From contig JAWKTK010000020.1 in the NCBI GenBank assembly GCA_041399205.1, forward strand, positions 124,001 to 188,000: a stretch of DNA of 64,000 nt. The letters run 5' to 3'. Source of the DNA: JAGQOZ01 sp041399205 (lineage in GTDB: Bacteria > Planctomycetota > Planctomycetia > Pirellulales > Pirellulaceae). The notes beneath the pieces are model-generated. The model was given only the letters and a program-made list of their open reading frames with translations. It did not search any database and was not told where the DNA came from. Shown here piece by piece: positions 30,651 through 40,635 of this stretch (positions are counted from its first letter, which is position 1; each line of letters starts with the position of its first letter). The translations under genes and the position numbers were made by a program.

Positions 30651-31790
30651 ATGGACAATTTGGATCAACGCGCCCAGTTGATGCTGGTTGTCCCTTCGCT
30701 TCGCATTGGTGGAGCAGAAACGGTGATGATTCGCTTGGCCAATGAATGGGCATCACGCCAGCGCCAAGTCGAATTGGTGGTGTGCGGCCAAGACGGCCCG
30801 CTGGCGGAACGAATCGATCCTGCCCTTCGCATCACGCGACTCGCTGCACCGCGCATGGCGTTCGCTTTGCATCGCTTGTTAAGTGTGGTTCGACGTCGTC
30901 GTCCTGCGGTAGTGCTCAGCACCGTCGCGCATACCAATTTGGCGTGCTGTCTGTTACGTCCTTGGTTTCCGCCAGAAACACAGCTTGTCGTTCGAGAAAC
31001 CAATGTGGCCTCGCGACGAACCAACCAAATTTCCGAATTCGCCTTCCACGCAGCTCGCCAACGGTTACTGCGTCGCGCCGACCATGTTATCTGTCAATCC
31101 AATGCCATGCGACGAGTCGTAGTACACGAGTTCCAAATTCCGCGGCAGAAGCAAGCGGTTATCGCCAATCCGTTGCCTCCACAGGACGTGAATGGTCACA
31201 TCCCAAATCCGTTTGCTGAACCCAACTGCATCAACTTGCTGGCCGCCGGAAGTTTCACTCGCAAGAAAGGCTTTGATCTTTTGCTACAAGCGTTCGCCAA
31301 ACTGGTGCAACGCGACACGAACGTCCGCTTAACGCTCATTGGCGAAGGACCGCAGCAGAATCAGTTGCTTCGCCAATGCGAACAAATAAAGCTCAACGGC
31401 CATGTTCATTTTCTGCCATTTCAAGCTGACTTGGCACCGTGGTATCGCCATGCGGATTTATTCGTCCTGCCATCGCGGTTCGAAGGAACTCCTAACGTCT
31501 TGCTGGAAGCGATGTGGCACGGCTGTCCGGTGGTCGCTAGTTCGCATCCCGGCGGAACGGCGGAACTGCTGCAAAGCGTGGGCCTGGAAGAACGTATGGT
31601 TACCGATTTGTCCCTTTGGGACGAAGCGTGGTTTCAGCCGCTGCCTGCAGCGACCGACGAACGTCTTGCCGCCAACTACGCCATCGACACCATTGTGGAT
31701 CAGTACGAATCGTTATTTGCGCAGCTAAGTCCCTCTTGGCAACTTACTCCGCCGCGCCGTGCCTGCAAACAAGAAGGGCAAGCGGCATGA
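30651..31790 (+). CDS. GT4-family glycosyltransferase
   Basis: 379 residues. LMLVVPSLRIGGAETVMIRL marks the N-terminal GT-B domain and LLAAGSFTRKKGFDLLLQAF the start of the nucleotide-sugar domain. The E-x7-E motif is in FEGTPNVLLEAMW, followed by SHPGGTAELL. It is closely similar in layout to the preceding glycosyltransferase, suggesting old duplication. I prefer the ATG at 30651, which has GGAG nine bases upstream; an ATG at 30636 would add five residues. The 166-bp gap before it has no recognisable content. The stop overlaps the next start by four bases (ATGA). Confidence 0.9.
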   Translation: MDNLDQRAQLMLVVPSLRIGGAETVMIRLANEWASRQRQVELVVCGQDGPLAERIDPALRITRLAAPRMAFALHRLLSVVRRRRPAVVLSTVAHTNLACCLLRPWFPPETQLVVRETNVASRRTNQISEFAFHAARQRLLRRADHVICQSNAMRRVVVHEFQIPRQKQAVIANPLPPQDVNGHIPNPFAEPNCINLLAAGSFTRKKGFDLLLQAFAKLVQRDTNVRLTLIGEGPQQNQLLRQCEQIKLNGHVHFLPFQADLAPWYRHADLFVLPSRFEGTPNVLLEAMWHGCPVVASSHPGGTAELLQSVGLEERMVTDLSLWDEAWFQPLPAATDERLAANYAIDTIVDQYESLFAQLSPSWQLTPPRRACKQEGQAA

Positions 31791-32941
31791 CAGAACCACT
31801 TTCTCACTTGTTGGGCGTCGCCATTTGTGTCGGCTGCGTTGGTCTGGGACTGCTATGGAAAAGACTCCCCGCCTGGCTACTGCTGCCGATCTTGGTCATC
31901 AAACTTTCCATCCCGGTCACCTACTTTGCGTTCTACTATGACGGGACGTGGAATTTCCTGGACGACTTCACCTACTACGATGAAAGTGCCAACCTAGTGG
32001 CACTCGGCTACACGCCTTACGAACTTCTGACCACCGATGAAGGACAAAAGGTTGTCACTTCCGTCAGTGGCAGTCGCCACACGTTTTACTACGTGGTGAA
32101 CACGCTAGCGATTCAGCTATTCGGAGATTTTTATTCGTCCGGTGTTTTCTTCAACATCGCCATCAGCATCGCGTCTGCCTGCTTGTTCGCCAAGTCGATG
32201 GAGCGACTCGGGTTCGAACCAACCTATTGCCGTTGGCTATTGGCATTTCAATTGTTGCACTGGGAATACCTATCCTGGACGTCCCTGATCAACGCGAAGG
32301 ATACGGTCGTGGAACTGCTGATTGTCACCACGCTGTATCATGTAATCCGCTGGCAACAACAACATTCGTTGCTTTCCGCCATCATGATGATCATCAGCAT
32401 CTATTTGCTGACGACGGTGCGCTTGTATGTTCCTCCTGTAATGTTCGCCGGCATCACACTCGCCACTGTGATTTCGTCCAAGGATATTCGAGCATACGTG
32501 ATTCTGCTGGCCGGTAGCGCCGCGTCGCTTTATTACTTACGCAACTATTCGCAACACTTGAATTCACTACGTTTCGATGATGTCATTTACGGCAGCATTC
32601 GGTTCGTACTAACGCCTCGTCCCTGGGACATTTCGGTCGAAAAGTCATTTCTATTCTGGCCTTCGATCTTTCAGTGGTCCACCATGCCGCTGGCCCTCTT
32701 TGGTGCCATCCACGTATGGCGAAGTCGGCCCGCCGTCCGAATTTTCTTGTGTGTCCTACTGGCATTCGTCTTATTTTACGGTGTGTTTATCTACGACCCG
32801 AGCCCTCGATTGCGATTACAAATCGCCGGCCTGTTTGCACTCACCCAGTTTCACTGCATATGGACCGTGTTTCACTGGCTGTTCCAGCGAAACGAATCTT
32901 GGAACTTGGACTTGGCCGTCAATCACCTGGAAAGGGCATAG
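31787..32941 (+). CDS. polytopic membrane protein, polymerase or GT-C-like
   Basis: 384 residues with about nine or ten hydrophobic segments (for example GVAICVGCVGLGLLW, LLLPILVIKLSIPVTYFAF, YVILLAGSAASLYYL, IFLCVLLAFVLFYGVF). An acidic FLDDFTYYDE segment follows the second helix, a place where GT-C glycosyltransferases carry catalytic aspartates. A periplasmic loop with VSGSRHTFYYVVN follows. Position between glycosyltransferases and a coupled start (ATGA) suggest an O-antigen/exopolysaccharide polymerase (Wzy-like) or an undecaprenyl-phosphate-dependent glycosyltransferase. No family can be named with certainty. Confidence 0.75.
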   Translation: MTEPLSHLLGVAICVGCVGLGLLWKRLPAWLLLPILVIKLSIPVTYFAFYYDGTWNFLDDFTYYDESANLVALGYTPYELLTTDEGQKVVTSVSGSRHTFYYVVNTLAIQLFGDFYSSGVFFNIAISIASACLFAKSMERLGFEPTYCRWLLAFQLLHWEYLSWTSLINAKDTVVELLIVTTLYHVIRWQQQHSLLSAIMMIISIYLLTTVRLYVPPVMFAGITLATVISSKDIRAYVILLAGSAASLYYLRNYSQHLNSLRFDDVIYGSIRFVLTPRPWDISVEKSFLFWPSIFQWSTMPLALFGAIHVWRSRPAVRIFLCVLLAFVLFYGVFIYDPSPRLRLQIAGLFALTQFHCIWTVFHWLFQRNESWNLDLAVNHLERA

Positions 32942-32944
32942 CCT

Positions 32945-34918
32945 GTGTGCGGTTTTGTAGGCTTTTGGGGACCCGGCGCCGAATTCTCCGTCACAGGAGA
33001 AGCCGAAGCGATGGCCACGCACATGTCGGCCGCGCTTCATCATCGAGGTCCGGATGACTTTGGCGTCTTCGTTCAGCCCGAACAACAATTGGCATTGGCG
33101 TTTCGCCGTCTGGCCATCATGGACCTTTCGCCCGCTGGACACCAACCAATGACATCGGCCAGCGGTCGTTATGTCATTGCGTTCAACGGCGAAATTTACA
33201 ACCACCAGGAAATTCGAAAACAGTTGCGGACACATCGTTCCGACGAATCCGCACCGTTGACCTTTCGCGGACATTCTGACACAGAAGTCCTGTTGGCCGC
33301 CATGGAACGCTGGGGAATCACGGACGCCGTCGAACGTTGCGTGGGCATGTTTGCCTTTGCTGTCTGGGACAATCGCACGCACGAATTGACATTGGGCCGA
33401 GACCGTTTGGGCGAAAAACCATTGTACTATGGACTGTTGGACGGCCAAATGGTCTTTGCGTCCGAATTGAAAGCCATAGAACGTCACGCTCGTTTTCCGT
33501 CTTCCATCCAGCGTTCTGCGCTGCTGGACTATTTGCGTCACGGATACGTGTGTGGCACTCAATCGATTTATGAAGACATCCTGCGCCTGCCACCCGCTTC
33601 GTTACTCACGGTGACTCGGCGCCAACTGGAAGAACGACGCTTGGCTTCGCCGCGAGCCTACTGGTCGGCGGAAGATCATATCGATTCGACCCTAGATCAA
33701 CAGACCGACGAACAAATCTTGGCGGAACTTCAGTCGCGACTACTTGATTCGGTTCGCCATCAAATGATCGCAGACGTTCCGGTTGGCGCGTTCTTGTCCG
33801 GCGGCATCGACAGCTCCTTAATCGTGGCGATGATGCGCGAATGTAGTTCTAAAGTCAAAACATTCACGATTGGATTCGAAGAAGACGGCTACGATGAAGC
33901 CCCGTACGCCAAGTCGGTTGCCATGTACTTGGGCACGGATCATACGACGCTGTACGTCACACCCGAACAAGCTCGAGCGGTGATTCCGCAATTGCCTGAA
34001 ATCTACGACGAACCGTTTGCCGATTCGTCCCAAATCCCAACGTTTCTGGTTTCACAGATCGCCAAACAACATGTCACTGTCAGCCTGTCCGGCGATGGCG
34101 GAGACGAACTCTTTGGCGGCTACCGTCGCTATCAGAAGACAATTCGACTTTGGCATCGACGTTCTTGGTTGCCGCAGCGAATTTCTGAAACGGCGGCTGG
34201 CTGTTGCAAATACATGGAAACGTCGAACTGGCTTCCAGCTCGTTCGCGACATCGACTAAGCGTCGCAGCGTCTTTACTGTCCGCCTGCGGATTCGACGAA
34301 TTTTATCGAGCCAGTATTTCTCGCTGGAAACGGCCAGAAGACTTAGTCGCAGGAGCTCATTTGCCCAAGCGACTGACCAATCGATTTGGTTTCCGCGATC
34401 ACCATTTACTGCGACGCATGATGCAAACCGACTTGCACCAATATTTGCCAGATGACATTCTGACCAAGGTGGATCGAGCGAGCATGGCGGTGAGCCTGGA
34501 AACTCGCTCTCCGTTGCTGGACCATCGAGTTGTCGAATTCGCTCGCTCCTTGCCTCACGATTGTTTAATTCGCGATGGCAAGACCAAATGGGCGCTGCGT
34601 CAAATCCTGTACCAATATCTGCCCAGCCAGCTAGTGGAACGTCCAAAGATGGGATTCGGCGTACCACTGGGTGCCTGGTTACGCGGACCGCTCAAAGATT
34701 GGGCTGACAGTTTATTGTCACCTGCAACGTTGCAACGGCACTCGCATTTCCACGCCGAACCGATCCAACAAAAGTGGCAGCAACACCTTGTCAACCAAAT
34801 GGATCATACGCCCGCCCTGTGGGAAATTCTGATGTTCCAAGCCTGGTTCCAACAACGCGCCGCGCAGCGCCAACAACAATTTCGTCTGTCAAGTCGGCCG
34901 CAGGCCATGGCAGCTTAG
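32945..34918 (+). CDS. asnB: asparagine synthase (glutamine-hydrolysing)
   Basis: 657 residues. It starts at a GTG so that Cys2, the Ntn glutaminase nucleophile, directly follows Met (MCGFVGFWG). The class II amidotransferase domain includes HHRGPDDFG, RLAIMDLSPAGHQPM and AFNGEIYNH. The synthase domain carries the ATP loop FLSGGIDSSLIVAMM and SLSGDGGDELFGGYRRY. Members encoded inside polysaccharide loci often amidate sugar carboxylates or other acceptors rather than aspartate, and that may be the case here between a polymerase-like gene and a glycosyltransferase. It follows the preceding stop by three bases. Confidence 0.93.
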   Translation: MCGFVGFWGPGAEFSVTGEAEAMATHMSAALHHRGPDDFGVFVQPEQQLALAFRRLAIMDLSPAGHQPMTSASGRYVIAFNGEIYNHQEIRKQLRTHRSDESAPLTFRGHSDTEVLLAAMERWGITDAVERCVGMFAFAVWDNRTHELTLGRDRLGEKPLYYGLLDGQMVFASELKAIERHARFPSSIQRSALLDYLRHGYVCGTQSIYEDILRLPPASLLTVTRRQLEERRLASPRAYWSAEDHIDSTLDQQTDEQILAELQSRLLDSVRHQMIADVPVGAFLSGGIDSSLIVAMMRECSSKVKTFTIGFEEDGYDEAPYAKSVAMYLGTDHTTLYVTPEQARAVIPQLPEIYDEPFADSSQIPTFLVSQIAKQHVTVSLSGDGGDELFGGYRRYQKTIRLWHRRSWLPQRISETAAGCCKYMETSNWLPARSRHRLSVAASLLSACGFDEFYRASISRWKRPEDLVAGAHLPKRLTNRFGFRDHHLLRRMMQTDLHQYLPDDILTKVDRASMAVSLETRSPLLDHRVVEFARSLPHDCLIRDGKTKWALRQILYQYLPSQLVERPKMGFGVPLGAWLRGPLKDWADSLLSPATLQRHSHFHAEPIQQKWQQHLVNQMDHTPALWEILMFQAWFQQRAAQRQQQFRLSSRPQAMAA

Positions 34919-34950
34919 CGATTCACCGCCACATTCGTTTATTGTGTTCC

Positions 34951-36162
34951 ATGAAGACAGACGTTTTGCACATTCTATCGGGTTTGGAAAAAGGTGGCGC
35001 GGAAGTCATGCTGCTTCGCTTACTGCAGCGCGCGGCTCAGGACAAGCAGGCATTGCGCCACCACGTTCTTTCACTGACAGGCGATTCCGTGGGCATTGCC
35101 GACGATCTGCGAACGTTGGGAGTCCCGCTTTCCGCCCTACACCTTTCCAAACGTCGTCCTCAACCGGCCTACATCCTGCGACTTCGCCGAATATTACGTT
35201 CTGTTCAGCCACGAGTGATTCAAGGCTGGATGTATCACGGCAATGTCGCTGCGACTTGCGCCGCCAGAATCGCTCCGAATTCGCCAGCATTAGTCTGGAA
35301 CGTTCGACACAGCTTGCATGAACTAAAACAAGAACGCTGGAAGGTACGCTTGTCGATATGGCTGAATCGCTACTGGTCTCGGCACGCCCACGGCATTATT
35401 TACAATTCGCATCGAGCGGCATTGCAGCATCAGGCATACGGATTTGATCATCGATCCACGCACGTGATACCCAACGGATTTGATACTTCAAACGCGCTCG
35501 CTTCCAGCCACGTCACGCGTCCCACCGTGCCTGAAAACGCCTTTGTGTTTGGCTTTGTCGGTCGGTATCACCACGTCAAAGGTCCAGACCTTTTTCTGCA
35601 GGCGCTGGCTCACGCCAAGACGCAACTGGACCGCCCCGTACACGCTATCTTGGCAGGACGAGGTTACACGCAAAGCAACCCAGAACTGGCGCAGCTGCTT
35701 GAATCATCGGGACTGACCCAGTGTTGTCACTTATTGGGCGAAGTGTCAGACGTGCCGCAAATCATGGCCAATATGGACGTGGTTGTCTCGGCGTCTCGTG
35801 GCGAAGGCTTTCCCAACGTTGTCGGCGAAGCCATGCTGGCAGCTCGGCCCTGCATTGTCACCGACGTAGGCGATTCGGCTCGACTTCTGGGCGACGCCGG
35901 CATGGTCGTACCGCCGTCGAATGTTCCCGAATTGGCGCAGGCCATGTGCGAGTTCGCCACGATGTCGCCAAACGAACGATCCCGCTTGGGTCGCTTAGGA
36001 CGCAATCGTATCGAACAACACTATTCGCTCGAATCAGTCTATCGCCAATACCATGCGTTGTATGCCAGCTTGCTGCCAGCGCCGGTTCGACGCCCAACGC
36101 ACAAGGCGTTTGATGTATCTGGTTCGATCGAATCATCGGCCGTGACTGCGTCATCGCACTGA
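34951..36162 (+). CDS. GT4-family glycosyltransferase
   Basis: 403 residues. The N-terminus KTDVLHILSGLEKGGAEVML and the segment VIQGWMYHGNVAA are typical of a GT4 subgroup in exopolysaccharide loci. The donor half has FGFVGRYHHVKGPDLFLQAL and the E-x7-E motif in RGEGFPNVVGEAML, followed by TDVGDSARLLGDAG. The start at 34951 is the first ATG after the asnB stop; longer in-frame extensions overlap asnB. The C-terminal 25 residues are polar and poorly conserved in appearance. It probably belongs to the same transcription unit. Confidence 0.9.
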   Translation: MKTDVLHILSGLEKGGAEVMLLRLLQRAAQDKQALRHHVLSLTGDSVGIADDLRTLGVPLSALHLSKRRPQPAYILRLRRILRSVQPRVIQGWMYHGNVAATCAARIAPNSPALVWNVRHSLHELKQERWKVRLSIWLNRYWSRHAHGIIYNSHRAALQHQAYGFDHRSTHVIPNGFDTSNALASSHVTRPTVPENAFVFGFVGRYHHVKGPDLFLQALAHAKTQLDRPVHAILAGRGYTQSNPELAQLLESSGLTQCCHLLGEVSDVPQIMANMDVVVSASRGEGFPNVVGEAMLAARPCIVTDVGDSARLLGDAGMVVPPSNVPELAQAMCEFATMSPNERSRLGRLGRNRIEQHYSLESVYRQYHALYASLLPAPVRRPTHKAFDVSGSIESSAVTASSH

Positions 36163-36285
36163 CAGCACCACTGGCATGTCACTGGAAATCCTGGCTGAAA
36201 TGCCTGCACGATTCGACCAAGAATTGCCGATCTACTACTCAGTTCGGTCGCATGTTGCAGGTTTTCTTCCTTCCATTTTGCACGG

Positions 36286-36834
36286 GTGAGACAAGTGAGC
36301 TGGCTCAAGAACCTAAGCTTGACGCATTTTTCCAAACCAAAATCGGATCGGCCCATTTATCGCTGGATTCTGCAGCACCAGCCTCACAGCATTATGGAAG
36401 TGGGGCTGGATGATGGGAGTCGAGCTGAAAAGATGCTGCAAGTCCTTTCCGCGCAGCTTCCAGCGGATGCCGTTCTGAAATATACCGGCGTGGATCCGTT
36501 TGATTCGCGCCCGCCCGGCCAACCGACGTTGCTACTGAAGAGTACCCATCAAATGTTGAGTCGACACGGCGTGAAAGCGCGACTCATTCCGGGTGAACCG
36601 AGTTTTGCGTTGCCTCGATATTGCAACAGCGTAGGCGGACACGACCTAGTGGTCATTTCTGGTGCGGCCAGTGCCGACGAAATGCAATCTGTATGGACCG
36701 TGCTGCCTCGAGTCCTGAACGACCAATCCGCACTGCTGTGGCAACCCCAAGGTCCGAACAGCGATTTTGTCGTTTACAGTCGTGACCACGTGGTCGAACT
36801 GGGCGAAGCCAATCGATCCAAGCGAGCAGCGTAA
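36286..36834 (+). CDS. SAM methyltransferase-like protein
   Basis: 182 residues starting at GTG. The chain shows a Rossmann methyltransferase outline: HSIMEVGLDDGSRAEKML resembles motif I, YTGVDPFDS resembles motif II with an acidic residue, and GHDLVVISGAA corresponds to motif IV. Motif I is degenerate, so catalysis is uncertain. The N-terminus (WLKNLSLTHFSKP) and family resemble small planctomycete proteins near glycosyltransferases. A second GTG at 36295 is a possible start. It closes the polysaccharide cluster. Confidence 0.65.
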   Translation: MRQVSWLKNLSLTHFSKPKSDRPIYRWILQHQPHSIMEVGLDDGSRAEKMLQVLSAQLPADAVLKYTGVDPFDSRPPGQPTLLLKSTHQMLSRHGVKARLIPGEPSFALPRYCNSVGGHDLVVISGAASADEMQSVWTVLPRVLNDQSALLWQPQGPNSDFVVYSRDHVVELGEANRSKRAA

Positions 36835-36835
36835 C

Positions 36836-36905
36836 GTCGAAAATCTGCCATCGCCGTTGCAGTCACCCGTCGCCGTTCCAGCCACCCGTCTCCCAAACGC
36901 TGTTG
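36836..36905 (-). pseudogene. dockerin-gene fragment in an 861-bp gap
   Basis: In the gap 36835-37695, the minus strand at 36836-36905 would encode a corrupted SVWETG-WNGDG segment, closely matching the dockerin-like end of the gene at 39225-40635 (forward copy at about 39467-39530). It contains an internal partial duplication of the phrase CGCCGTTCCAGCCACCCGTC. No complete gene accompanies it. A small perfect hairpin (TACCGC-AAG-GCGGTA) lies near 36973. The rest of the gap holds the repeats listed separately. Confidence 0.65.
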
Positions 36906-37222
36906 CCGCGAATCGACTGAGCATTCTGCCAGACATGCTGGCAGGTGAGTCGTGGTTTCGAGCCATCGAGCATACCGCAAGGCGGTACGTCCAGTGGAAC
37001 AAGCCCTCAGCGGCGTAACGTCTGAACGAAAATCGCCAGATCTAGATCGATATCAATACCGTTTCTTTCAACCGCCCAGGCAAAGCCACAGTCAATCCGC
37101 GTTCGTGATTGCATTGCATCGAACCTGCAGTCTGCACCGCCAGGCATCTTGTCGCTGGCGCGGCCGTCTTGTTTGCAATTCTGATCGGTTGGCTGGTGCG
37201 TCGCCGGCGGTTCGTGGCAAGG

Positions 37223-37405
37223 TACTCACCAAAGTAAACGCAGAGGCGCCGAGTTACGCAGAGGTCATGACGCCCAAGAATTTGATCCTCTGCGTTTCTC
37301 GGCGCCTCGGCGTTTTGTTTTCTGTTCGGTCTTGGCGGACGAATTTGCCGGACAGTCGCAAAGCGCCGAGTACACCTTGACTTCATGTTTTCCGCATCAT
37401 TCGCG
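37223..37405. repeat. dispersed intergenic repeat, copy 1
   Basis: The segment 37296-37405 (110 bp) aligns without gaps to 41831-41940 at about 87% identity by eye. It starts TTCTCGGCGCCTCGGCGTTT and ends CATCATTCGCG. Just upstream, AACGCAGAGGCGCCGAG at about 37229 is the inverse of CTCGGCGCCTCGGCGTT, so a transcript could fold across 37229-37316. Related phrases recur at 58195-58290. Confidence 0.85.
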
Positions 37406-37640
37406 TAAATCGTGTTGGAACACTCAAGCCGCGAATTCAGTCATCACAGGAACTTTCTATCAGCAAAGAAATGACTCCCCATTCGCTCGACCCAGCGCGC
37501 CCTTTCAACTAAAATGCCACTTCTAGAAAACTGAGACCACCCATAAAACGCCTGTGTCCCCGGTGATGATGGTTACCAGCTTGGTATCACACCAACGACG
37601 GGGCCAACACAATCACCCAACCGTAAATCCTTCGCAAGGT

Positions 37641-37676
37641 AAGCGGTCGCAAATTGACGGTGGCCGCTTTATTTTC
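37641..37676 (+). promoter_or_regulatory. hairpin plus T-rich tract in the leader of the dockerin gene
   Basis: AAGCGG at 37641-37646 pairs with CCGCTT at 37664-37669, followed by TATTTT. It lies about 20 bases upstream of the coding start at 37696. It could be a weak terminator of upstream transcription or an attenuator-like leader structure. The stem is only six base pairs, so the call is weak. Confidence 0.3.
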
Positions 37677-37695
37677 TGCCCCAGAGGTAACTGAA

Positions 37696-38885
37696 ATGCA
37701 GCATACACAGTCACTCCTAGTCGGGTTGCTTTTCGTTACGATGACCAACCAACTCATGGCCCAAGTTCGAGGGTTTGTTGAGACGTTTGACGGTGATGGT
37801 ACTTGTGTTGTTAACGTGGACGATACTTTTGGATTTGATGATTGTGGCTGGCGTATGTCGGGATACAACGGCCATTGGGAACTCGACGGAAGTGGACAAC
37901 TCCGCGTGCATGTCGATGGAGACGACGAACTTGAAAGACTTGACGGCGGAGAAACGCGTTTTTTCAAGAACGTCTTTTTCGGCAGCGGTAGTTTTCGGAG
38001 TCGCGTTGAATTGGTTGATGTCGACCTGTTTGTTCCAGAAGGCCGACTTCCATATGACGTTGACGCTATGTTTGGGTTTGGCATTAGCCGTTTTTCGACA
38101 AGAATCATCGTTTTTCCGGATACCGAAGGCCAAGCAATTGTCGGCACTACGATCAATAGTGTATTCCTAGGACGACGATTGTTCGAATTCACATCGAATA
38201 TAGCCATCGAGTGGCTCTATGACCAGAAATTATCCGAAGTCACACTTCGGTACGAATCCGATGGCAACGAGTTGGTAATCGGACCGGATTACTATGAAGT
38301 GACAATGGATGACGTAACAGAGATCACGTTGGACGCACAAGATCTTGGCGCTGTTTTTGTCAACGATGAATTCGTTCCTGCTTACGCCAATTTGGGAATC
38401 GACTGGTTTGGCGTCATGCCCATCTTGGATATCGAAGGTGACTTCACATCCGACGAAATCGTCAACGCAGCCGATATCGACCGCCTTTCAAACGCCATCG
38501 CCACCAACTACCAGAACGTAGGCTTTGACCTGAATGACGATGCCGAAATCACCGAAGCGGATCGAACTATCTTGATCCAAAACATCCTGAACACCTACTT
38601 CGGTGATTCCAACTTGGACGGCGAGTTTAACAGTGCCGACTTGGTCAACATTTTCGCAGCTGGCGAATACGAAGATGACATTGATGGAAACTCTACTTGG
38701 GCGACCGGTGATTGGTCGGGCAATGGCGAATTCGATAGTGCGGATCTGGTTCTGGCGTTTCAGGATGGCGGCTACGAACTGGGGCCTCGCGAAGCGGTTC
38801 GTACGTGCCTGAACCAAACGGTTTTGTCTTGCCGAGCGTGTGTCTGTTTGCGGTCGGTTGGTTGGTGCGACGCCGTCGTTCTTAG
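37696..38885 (+). pseudogene. secreted dockerin-like protein, PEP-CTERM tail shifted out of frame
   Basis: About 396 residues if restored. Signal peptide HTQSLLVGLLFVTMTNQLMA; an Asp/Gly-rich beta domain of unknown family; then an EF-hand/dockerin-like region (VGFDLNDDAEITEADR, GDSNLDGEFNSADLV, WSGNGEFDSADLVLAF). After GPREAVR the open frame reads into nonsense and stops at 38931. In the other frame it gives YVPEPNGFV, a hydrophobic stretch and RRRRS with a TAG at 38883-38885, a PEP-CTERM anchor. One missing T at about 38800 explains the break. GAGG precedes the start by eight bases. As it stands the protein would lose surface sorting. Confidence 0.82.
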
Positions 38886-39224
38886 TCGACCATCACGAAA
38901 AAATTCAGCGAGAGAACGAAGCTCCTGCTGAGCCCAGAATGGTTCGCGCCGCGCGACCGCCGATGCGAAGAAAAACTCGGCAGGAGCCTCGATCTCCCAG
39001 TCCCAGGCACCGGAACTTTCGCCTCAACACATCGACATCTTATTCGATCTACACCGAACCGGTTCGCACCGATCTTTCTATCGGACGCCGCTTCGTGCCT
39101 TGGTGCCATCGCGAGATTCTTCGGCAGCAACAACAACTCTACAGATGGATGCATGTTGCTTGGACGACGCGTATGAATTCTTCCGCTGTGATCTCGTTTT
39201 GACTCTCGCAAAGGCGCGACGGCA
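38886..39224. other. 339-bp convergent gap, nothing recognised
   Basis: It lies between the tails of two convergent dockerin/PEP-CTERM genes. I see no gene, RNA or clear terminator. Confidence 0.5.
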
Positions 39225-40635
39225 TTAAGGAATTACTAGAAGTTCCAGGGAAAGGTCCATGCGAGCGGCGTCGTTAAGGGCATCGTCATCAGGCGAGTGC
39301 ATCCTTAGAATCGATTCGCCTGAACGCAGACGAACGCCGCGTCCCACGACGGCGACCATTCCCAATGCAGCGAACACCAGCGTTGCCGGTTGGTTCTGGA
39401 ACGGCAGCGACACCGCCGCGAGGCCCCTGTTCGAAGCCGCCGGCTTCAAAGGCAGTGACAAAATCGGACGTCGAAAATCTGCCGTCGCCGTTCCAGTCAC
39501 CCGTCTCCCAAACGCTGTTGCCGACAATCCCGTCTTCGTATTCGCCCTGCCGCAAACACAGCCACAAAATCACCAGTGCCGAATTCGCCGTCCAGATTGG
39601 AATCGCCGAAATAGGTCTTCTTCAAATCTTCAACCCAAACGCGGCGATCCTCGGCATTTACGGCGTTGTCTTCTATTCAGATCAAACTGGGCGTCGGCAT
39701 TGGGATTTCCCACGGCCGCCGTCAACGCATTGATGTCGACCGCAGTTAGCAGGCCATCGTCATTAAAGTCACCGGGCACTGGATCGCCACCACCGCCGTG
39801 GACGTTGGATCGCAAGGCGGACAGGTCCTGAACGGTAATGAAAACTTCGTCAATATCATCGTAGTCGGCGTTGGCTGCTCCAAAGCTGGTGCTGCCGGTG
39901 TCGTCGTAAAATTCGTTGGCCGGCGTGATCGCTCGCCAATCATCCCACGTCAGCATCTGCCCTTCGTCCGCGACCGGCCCTTCCAAACTTCCTCCTTCAC
40001 GACCACTGACACTACCACCCGCCCAATCTGCTCCTTCACCCACAGGGCCAAACAGAATGGTGCCAGTAGCATCTTTGATCGTCAGTGTCCAATCGTCATT
40101 GCCTACGGAAAAGTCGCCTGGATTACCATCGTTGGTAATGGTCGACACCAGCCCGTCGGGCGCCTTTGGCTTGCTCTTGCTGAGTGGCGACGTTGATCCA
40201 CCAGTCATCATTCAACGGATCATAGGAAATATCGGTCGAAGTATTGAAGCCACCAGCGCCGTCCGCGTCTGCTGTTTCGATAAACGTCACAATGGTGCCG
40301 GAGCGAAGGTTGGACCAAACATCATGCGAACTGAGCGTAATGACGCCGGCCGCCGTTTCGTCCGAACCGTCGATCGCTTCATCTTCGGTCCACTCCAACG
40401 ACCAACCTCGCATATCCACTTGGTCTTCAATCACCAGCAGTTCAAACCAATTGCCGCCGTTCCCATCGATCAAGCCGAAGTAGGTGTCTTTGCCCAAACC
40501 TTCGTCCAGTTGGTCACTTCCGCCCACGGCGTTGTATTCATTCAAAATCACTTCGGCCGCATTGGCAACCAATCCGTGCATGCTAAGCAGTCCGACCGAA
40601 AACAACACCTCGCCATAACTTTGCAACCAACTCAT
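39225..40635 (-). pseudogene. secreted lamin-tail-like/dockerin/PEP-CTERM protein, four frameshifts
   Basis: About 460-470 residues if restored. The signal peptide (YGEVLFSVGLLSMHGLVANA) is followed by EVILNEYNAVGG and NWFELLVIEDQVDMRGWSLE, a lamin-tail-like domain. Next come a dockerin-like region (GDFNDDGLLTAVDINAL, GDSNLDGEFGTGDFV, WNGDGRFSTSDFV) and a PEP-CTERM end (AAVPEPT, LVFAALGMVAVV, RGVRLR). Four one-base insertions fit the breaks: near 40168 (extra C), 39674 (extra A), 39553 (extra G) and 39398 (extra G). All four shifts are in the same direction. The reconstructed protein is otherwise coherent, with no substitution stops seen. Confidence 0.78.
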
